Shown here piece by piece: positions 6,056 through 9,794 of a stretch of DNA of 9,794 nt; the first letter of the stretch is position 1, and each line of letters opens with the position of its first letter. Position numbers and translations under genes: made by a program. Source of the stretch: Candidatus Methylomirabilota bacterium (GTDB lineage: Bacteria > Methylomirabilota > Methylomirabilia > Methylomirabilales > CSP1-5); assembly GCA_023249165.1 (NCBI GenBank), contig JAHFDE010000078.1, positions 1 through 9,794 on the forward strand. The letters are read 5' to 3'. The notes below the pieces were generated by a model. It was given only the letters and a program-made list of their open reading frames with translations, did not search any database and was not told the DNA's origin.

Positions 6056-7105
6056 ATGAACATTCGTGAATTCGACTATCATCTGCCGGACGGGCTGATC
6101 GCCCAGTATCCCATCCCGGAGCGGGATGCGTCTCGCCTACTGGTGGTCCGGCGCGGAGATGGGGCGATACTGCACCGGCAATTTCGCGAGCTGAGCCTGT
6201 GGCTGCTGCCGGGGGACCTGCTCGTCCTCAACGATGCCAAAGTGATTCCGGCCCGGCTCTACGGGCGGCGAACAGGGGGAGGAAAGGCCGAGGTCTTGCT
6301 CGTCGAGGAGGAGTCTCCGAATCGGTGGTGGGCGCTGGTGAGGCCAGGCAAGTCGCTCCCCGTCGGCCGACGGCTGAGCTTTGGGGCGGACGTGGGCGCC
6401 CTCGTGATCGATCGGCGCGAAGGGGGACGCCGTCTCTTGCAGTTTGACGGGACAGCGGACATCCGCGCACAGCTCCCCCGCATGGGAGTGATGCCGCTCC
6501 CCCCCTACGTGAAGCGCACCCGGAACATCGACGGGCGCACCCACGAGGACGTCCTCGATGCCGAGCGCTACCAGACGGTCTTTGCGATGGCGGAGGGTTC
6601 CATCGCGGCCCCCACCGCCGGGCTGCACTTTACCCGGGCCCTGCTCACCCAGCTGGAACAGCACGGGCTCGAGATCGCCTTCCTCACCCTCCATGTGGGG
6701 GAGGGCACCTTCACGCCGGTGACGGTTGAGCGGGTCGAGGAGCACCGGATGGCTGCAGAGCGATACACGATTCCTGAGCCGACCGCGGCCGCCATCAAGC
6801 GCGCGAAGAACAAAGCCCGGCGGGTGCTGGCGGTCGGGAGCACGACGACCAGGGCTCTCGAGGATGCCGCGCTCGACGGGGGAGGGGTGCGGGCCGGCGA
6901 GGGAATGGCCTCCCTCTTCATCACCCCGGGCCACCACTTTCGGGTGGTGGACGCGCTCCTGACGAACTTTCACTTGCCCCGCTCGACCCTGCTGATCCTG
7001 GCCAGTGCCTTCGCCGGCCGGGATCTCATTGGGAAGGGCTACGAAGAAGCAATACAGCAGCGCTACCGATTCTACAGCTACGGTGACGCGATGTTGATCG
7101 TGTGA
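6056..7105 (+). CDS. queA: S-adenosylmethionine:tRNA ribosyltransferase-isomerase QueA
   Basis: Transfers and isomerises the ribosyl part of SAM onto preQ1-tRNA, giving epoxyqueuosine-tRNA. At 349 residues it is full length. Motifs seen are the N-terminal FDYHLPDGLIAQYPIPERD (6-24), LLVLNDAKVIPARL (55-68), ERYQTVFA (170-177), EGSIAAPTAGLHFT (180-193), LTLHVGEGTFTPV (210-222), AVGSTTTRALE (259-269) and LLTNFHLPRSTLLILASAFAG (301-321). The segment usually written MHxE in the family reads MAAE here (232-235), losing the histidine. The start is fixed by the N-terminal match, yet no Shine-Dalgarno sequence precedes it; an inverted-repeat element abuts the ATG. It heads a queuosine-related run with tgt. 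Confidence 0.96.
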   Translation: MNIREFDYHLPDGLIAQYPIPERDASRLLVVRRGDGAILHRQFRELSLWLLPGDLLVLNDAKVIPARLYGRRTGGGKAEVLLVEEESPNRWWALVRPGKSLPVGRRLSFGADVGALVIDRREGGRRLLQFDGTADIRAQLPRMGVMPLPPYVKRTRNIDGRTHEDVLDAERYQTVFAMAEGSIAAPTAGLHFTRALLTQLEQHGLEIAFLTLHVGEGTFTPVTVERVEEHRMAAERYTIPEPTAAAIKRAKNKARRVLAVGSTTTRALEDAALDGGGVRAGEGMASLFITPGHHFRVVDALLTNFHLPRSTLLILASAFAGRDLIGKGYEEAIQQRYRFYSYGDAMLIV

Positions 7106-7112
7106 GGGGATG

Positions 7113-7775
7113 ATGCTCTGTCAGTTCTGTGGGACGCGTCTCGACGAGGGGCAACTGACCTGTCCCAACTGCGGCCATGTGACGAAGCCGGGGCGCGAGG
7201 GGGAGCGTGTGAAGGAAAAGGAGATGGATGCGGCCCGCGGTGCCGCTCCACCCCGGGAGTTGGACACCCTCGAAGCGGAAGGGGCTGCCGGGCCGGAGGG
7301 GGGAGTAAGGTCAGAGGAGAAGGCAGATCGACCGATGGCGGTCCAGACCGGCCCTGAGGCACCCCTTCAGGTCTTCGCGCTGGACCCGGCAGGGCTCCGA
7401 AGGCTGTTGGGGCGGCAGCCAGAGCTCCTGGAACCCGGACTCAGCGTCTTCACCGATGAAAAGGGAAGGCCAGTCGGCGCGGGCTATTCCACTCCGGTCG
7501 GCGACATAGATCTATTGGCCCGGGATAAGAGGGGGACCTTCGTGGTGGTCAGGGTGGCTGACCGGGAGGGAGGAGAGGACCTCGTGGCCGAGACCCTCCA
7601 GCGGATTGGCTGGGTCCGGAAGCACTTGGGAAAGGGAAAGCAAAAGGCTCGGGGGATCGTCTTGGTCGAGCAAGCCCCCGAGAACCTGAGCTACACCGCG
7701 GCTGGCGTGGCGGGGACGATCACCTTCAAAACCTACCGGATCGCCGTGACGTTCGAGGATGTGGAGATCGAATGA
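7113..7775 (+). CDS. Zinc-ribbon protein with NucS/PD-(D/E)XK-like C-terminal domain, probably inactive
   Basis: No named family is certain. Numbered from ATG 7110, the N-terminus is a four-cysteine zinc ribbon (CxxC, ten residues, CxxC; Cys 4, 7, 18, 21). A charged, low-complexity linker follows (about 25-85). The C-terminal domain (about 90-221) resembles NucS/DUF91-type endonuclease folds: LLEPGLSVF (106-114), then GDIDLLARDKRG (131-142) and FVVVRVAD (144-151), then a helix and the RGIVLVEQ strand. In active enzymes the strand after the GxxDLL motif carries E-x-K; here those positions are R-V-A, so nuclease activity is doubtful. ATG 7113 has better spacing from GAGGG (7104-7108) than ATG 7110. 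It starts 4-7 nt after queA and overlaps tgt by 4 nt (ATGA), so coupled expression with queuosine genes is likely. A nucleic-acid-binding accessory role is inference. Confidence 0.8.
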   Translation: MLCQFCGTRLDEGQLTCPNCGHVTKPGREGERVKEKEMDAARGAAPPRELDTLEAEGAAGPEGGVRSEEKADRPMAVQTGPEAPLQVFALDPAGLRRLLGRQPELLEPGLSVFTDEKGRPVGAGYSTPVGDIDLLARDKRGTFVVVRVADREGGEDLVAETLQRIGWVRKHLGKGKQKARGIVLVEQAPENLSYTAAGVAGTITFKTYRIAVTFEDVEIE

Positions 7776-8887
7776 CCTTTGAGCTGCTTGCGGTCGATCC
7801 GTCCGGGGGCCGGCGCGGTCGACTCCACACCCTCCACGGGACGGTAGAAACCCCAGCCTTCATGCCGTGCGCCTCTTCGGGGGCGGTGAAGGCCCTCTCG
7901 CCTCAGGAGGTCCGGCGGGCAGGGGTGGAGCTTATCCTCTGCAATACATACCATCTCTACCTCCGGCCCGGTCACGACGTTATCCAAGAGCTCGGGGGAC
8001 TTCGTGCCTTTACCGGATGGGATGGCCCGATCCTCACCGACAGCGGGGGATTTCAGGTCTTCAGCATGGCTCCGCTCCGGAAGATCACGGAGGACGGAGT
8101 CCTCTTCCAGTCGCACGTGGACGGATCGCGCCACTTCCTCTCCCCGGAACAGACGATCGCCATTCAGCAGGCGCTTCAGGCCGATATCATTATGCCACTC
8201 GACGAGTGCCCCCCCTACCCCATATCCCATGCGCAGGCTGCCGATGCCCTGGACCGGACCCTGAGATGGGCCGAGCGCTCGAGAGATGTTCATAAGGGAA
8301 CCGAACAGATGCTCTTCGGGATTGTCCAGGGGGGCGTCTTTCCCGATCTCAGAGAACGAGGGGTCCGAGAGCTCACCCGACTTGGATTCGGCGGGTATGC
8401 CGTGGGCGGTCTCAGTGTGGGAGAGAGCAAGGCCGAGATGGAGACAGTGCTCAGGGCCGCGCTCCCCCTGCTCCCCGCCGATCGGCCCCGGTACCTCATG
8501 GGGGTCGGCACCCCTGGGGATCTCCTCTTGGCCATTGCCCTCGGCGTCGACCTCTTTGATTGTGTGATGCCGACGCGTCACGGGCGGACCGGGACTCTCT
8601 TTACCAGCACGGGGCGGCTCAACATCAAGGGGGCCAGGTATGCCCGGGACCCTTCACCGGTGGATCCGTCGTGTCGGTGTGAGACCTGTCGGCATTACTC
8701 CCGGGCCTATCTTCGCCACCTCTTTGTTTCGGGCGAGATCCTGGGTCTCCGTCTCAACACGCTGCACAACCTCCACTATTACGGACATCTCATGCAGGAG
8801 GCCCGCCGGGCCATTGAGCAGGGGTGCTACGGGCATTTCCAGGCGGAGGTCCTGACCCGGCTCTCGGGCGCGGAATCGTCCGCATAA
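7772..8887 (+). CDS. tgt: Queuine/preQ1 tRNA-guanine transglycosylase
   Basis: Exchanges guanine-34 for preQ1 in tRNAs with GUN anticodons (EC 2.4.2.29), upstream of QueA in queuosine synthesis. The 371 residues cover the full TIM barrel. Key residues seen are Asp90 in TDSGGFQVFS, Asp144 in MPLDEC, FGIVQGG (182-188) and VGGLSVGE (211-218) for base recognition, the nucleophile Asp263 in LFDCVMPTRHGRTG, and zinc ligands Cys301, Cys303, Cys306 and His332 (CRCETC ... LNTLHNLHYY). The start ATG overlaps the stop of the previous gene by 4 nt and has GGAG (7763-7766) five nt upstream. With queA two genes earlier it forms a queuosine unit. The gap to yajC is 30 nt. Confidence 0.98.
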   Translation: MTFELLAVDPSGGRRGRLHTLHGTVETPAFMPCASSGAVKALSPQEVRRAGVELILCNTYHLYLRPGHDVIQELGGLRAFTGWDGPILTDSGGFQVFSMAPLRKITEDGVLFQSHVDGSRHFLSPEQTIAIQQALQADIIMPLDECPPYPISHAQAADALDRTLRWAERSRDVHKGTEQMLFGIVQGGVFPDLRERGVRELTRLGFGGYAVGGLSVGESKAEMETVLRAALPLLPADRPRYLMGVGTPGDLLLAIALGVDLFDCVMPTRHGRTGTLFTSTGRLNIKGARYARDPSPVDPSCRCETCRHYSRAYLRHLFVSGEILGLRLNTLHNLHYYGHLMQEARRAIEQGCYGHFQAEVLTRLSGAESSA

Positions 8888-8917
8888 TCCAGATCCACTG
8901 AGGAGGAGAAGAGACCG

Positions 8918-9259
8918 ATGATCGACATGGCCTACGCGATGGCAGAGGTGCCGGGGGGCGGGGGGGGCGCGGGATTCTTCCAGGCGATGTTCCCACTCCT
9001 GCTCATCTTCATCATCTTCTACTTCATCCTGATCCGCCCGCAGCAGAAGAAGCAGCGGGGACACCGGGAGATGTTGGATGCCCTCAAGACCGGCGACCAG
9101 ATCGTGACCGTCGGCGGGATTTACGGGACCATCATTGACATCGGTGAGACCAAGGTGAAGATCAAGATCGCCGAGAATGTCAAGGTCGACGTGGCCCGCA
9201 GCTCCATCGCCTCTCGGCTCGGCTGGGAGGGGGAAAAGGGGGGCAAAGAAGGATCCTGA
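8918..9259 (+). CDS. yajC: Preprotein translocase subunit YajC
   Basis: A small inner-membrane accessory of the Sec translocon that associates with SecDF. The 113 residues comprise a short glycine-rich N-terminus (PGGGGGAG), one transmembrane helix (about 20-39, FPLLLIFIIFYFILI), the hallmark RPQQKKQR, and a cytoplasmic YajC domain with DALKTGDQIVTVGGIYG and a charged tail. The AGGAGGAG stretch (8901-8908) precedes ATG 8918. A second ATG at 8927 is possible but farther from the ribosome binding site. The order tgt-yajC is widespread and is normally followed by secD and secF, which are absent here. No clear intrinsic terminator directly follows the gene. Confidence 0.95.
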   Translation: MIDMAYAMAEVPGGGGGAGFFQAMFPLLLIFIIFYFILIRPQQKKQRGHREMLDALKTGDQIVTVGGIYGTIIDIGETKVKIKIAENVKVDVARSSIASRLGWEGEKGGKEGS

Positions 9260-9296
9260 CCCTATCTGAAGATTCTGCCACCCCCACCTGCGCTTT

Positions 9297-9429
9297 GGCC
9301 AACGGGTCCTGTCGTCGGCCACCCCATCCGTCCTCGGAGACTTCACGCACCATTCCATCAAGAAATAAAGAGCGGTGGCGAAATTCTCCTCCGGGCGGAT
9401 GGGCGCCCGGCCTCCGCCACCCGTTGGCC
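9297..9429. other. Self-complementary non-coding segment with two alternative folds
   Basis: It lies in the 437-nt gap after yajC, which has no credible gene. Fold A: GGCCAACGGGT (9297-9307) pairs perfectly with ACCCGTTGGCC (9419-9429). Inside it CCCATCCGTCC (9323-9333) pairs with 9393-9403 over 11 bp (one G-U on the + strand), and GGAGA (9336-9340) pairs with TCTCC (9385-9389). Fold B uses overlapping bases: GGTGGCG (9374-9380) with CGCCACC (9415-9421), enclosing CCGGGCG (9391-9397) with CGCCCGG (9404-9410). The segment could be part of an RNA gene, a yajC 3' region or a degenerate repeat. High GC makes some pairing expected by chance. Confidence 0.4.
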
Positions 9430-9463
9430 TCCCCTCGCCCTCCCGAAGGCACCCGGTCTTGCT

Positions 9464-9667
9464 TTCTGAGGCAGCACCCTGCAGGTCCCGAGCGACATTG
9501 CCGGGAGCGGCGGGGCCCCTCGGCGAGCGACGGCCTGGGAAACCGAGGCGCGATCCGTGGCCTTCCGGTTTGCAGGGATCGTGAACACGGAGGGACCCAG
9601 GCCGTAAGCCGCCGAACAGGGTCGCCGCGGGAGGCCCGGAGCGAGGGGCCGAAGGTGCTGCTCGGAA
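9464..9667 (+). ncRNA. Candidate structured non-coding RNA, about 200 nt, rod-like (possibly 6S-like)
   Basis: Nested stems run from the ends to the centre: TTCTGA (9464-9469)/TCGGAA (9662-9667); GCAGCACC (9471-9478)/GGTGCTGC (9654-9661); GGTCCC (9484-9489)/GGGGCC (9645-9650); CCGGG (9501-9505)/CCCGG (9635-9639); GCGGCG (9507-9512)/CGCCGC (9623-9628); TCGGCG (9520-9525)/CGCCGA (9610-9615); ACGGCCTGGG (9530-9539)/CCCAGGCCGT (9596-9605). A terminal hairpin follows, AAACCGAGGC (9540-9549)/GCCTTCCGGTTT (9560-9571). Two pairs are G-U on the + strand and would be C-A mismatches on the - strand, favouring + transcription. Length and the long interrupted rod, with CTGAG near the 5' end and CTCGGA near the 3' end, recall 6S RNA. 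I cannot confirm that family. A MITE-like palindrome is the main alternative. Confidence 0.4.
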
Positions 9668-9696
9668 CAGGGTTGACTGGGGCTGTGAACGGTAGG

Positions 9697-9794
9697 CTAG
9701 TAGACGGGCGTGCACCAGTGCTGGTATTTCTCGTGCTCGGCCTTGACGACCTGAAAGTAGAGCTGCTGGATCTTGGCCGTGAGGGGACCGATCT
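9697..9794 (-). CDS. ilvE: C-terminal end of a probable branched-chain amino acid aminotransferase
   Basis: The minus-strand frame is open from the window edge to TAG at 9699-9697. It gives 31 residues beginning IGPLTAKIQQLYF and ending KYQHWCTPVY. The GxIGPxT...lyf..v.G....y..WlTpV pattern is the usual C-terminus of IlvE-type, PLP-dependent fold-IV aminotransferases, which make the last step of valine, leucine and isoleucine synthesis. Only the tail is visible, so the assignment rests on this pattern; a related fold-IV aminotransferase is possible. It converges on yajC across the structured gap. Confidence 0.65.
   Translation of the reverse strand, partial: IGPLTAKIQQLYFQVVKAEHEKYQHWCTPVY

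Noticed and set aside
9297..9667. RNase P RNA, tmRNA or SRP RNA in the gap after yajC
   Set aside because: The conserved RNase P core, the tmRNA ends and the SRP GGAAG tetraloop context were looked for by eye and not found on either strand. 6S-like architecture remains only a possibility.
8654..9715. 353-codon open frame on the - strand covering the end of tgt, yajC and the gap
   Set aside because: It crosses two certain genes and the self-complementary gap. The translation is Arg/Gly/Pro-rich low complexity with no recognisable motif.
1..9794. CRISPR array, tRNA, rRNA, insertion sequence or phage genes
   Set aside because: No regularly spaced repeats, cloverleaf genes, transposase motifs or phage-like ORFs were seen.

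Overview
The window is GC-rich bacterial chromosome made almost entirely of housekeeping genes, tightly packed on the + strand. A partial gene reads inward from each edge on the - strand. The content is an aroF-type DAHP synthase (partial), yebC, ruvC, a small exported protein, ruvA, ruvB, a DUF2905 membrane protein, a SpoIID-domain protein, queA, a zinc-ribbon/nuclease-fold protein, tgt, yajC and the last codons of what looks like a branched-chain aminotransferase. The RuvABC, QueA/Tgt and YajC set with high GC fits an uncultured Gram-negative-type lineage such as Methylomirabilota (NC10)/Rokubacteria, Nitrospirota or Deltaproteobacteria-like bacteria. That placement is inference from gene order and style, not from a search.

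Region 1 (1-1155): the DAHP synthase gene runs leftwards off the window. Its 5' leader, about 200 nt, looks like a classical translation-coupled attenuator. It holds a 23-codon leader peptide with Trp, Trp, Tyr and Phe codons clustered at positions 7-13, followed by competing hairpins that end in a terminator just before the gene's ribosome binding site. The promoter region is shared, back to back, with yebC.

Region 2 (1156-4504): yebC, ruvC, an unknown secreted protein, ruvA and ruvB form one compact operon for Holliday-junction processing. The unknown gene is inserted between ruvC and ruvA and overlaps the end of ruvC.

Region 3 (4505-7105): a promoter with an extended -10 appears to restart transcription for DUF2905 and the SpoIID-domain protein. 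A 134-nt gap with inverted repeats then runs right up to the queA start codon, which has no Shine-Dalgarno sequence.

Region 4 (7106-9259): queA, the zinc-ribbon protein, tgt and yajC follow with overlaps or short gaps. QueA and Tgt act in queuosine modification of tRNA. The protein between them has a nuclease-like fold whose catalytic E-x-K positions appear to be lost.

Region 5 (9260-9794): yajC is not followed by secD/secF. Instead there is a 437-nt non-coding gap with two large self-complementary structures (about 130 and 200 nt), then the convergent 3' end of the aminotransferase gene. The larger rod-like structure is a candidate non-coding RNA, with wobble pairs favouring the + strand. 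The attenuator, the rod-like RNA and the QueA/Tgt-linked protein are the three items most worth pursuing.
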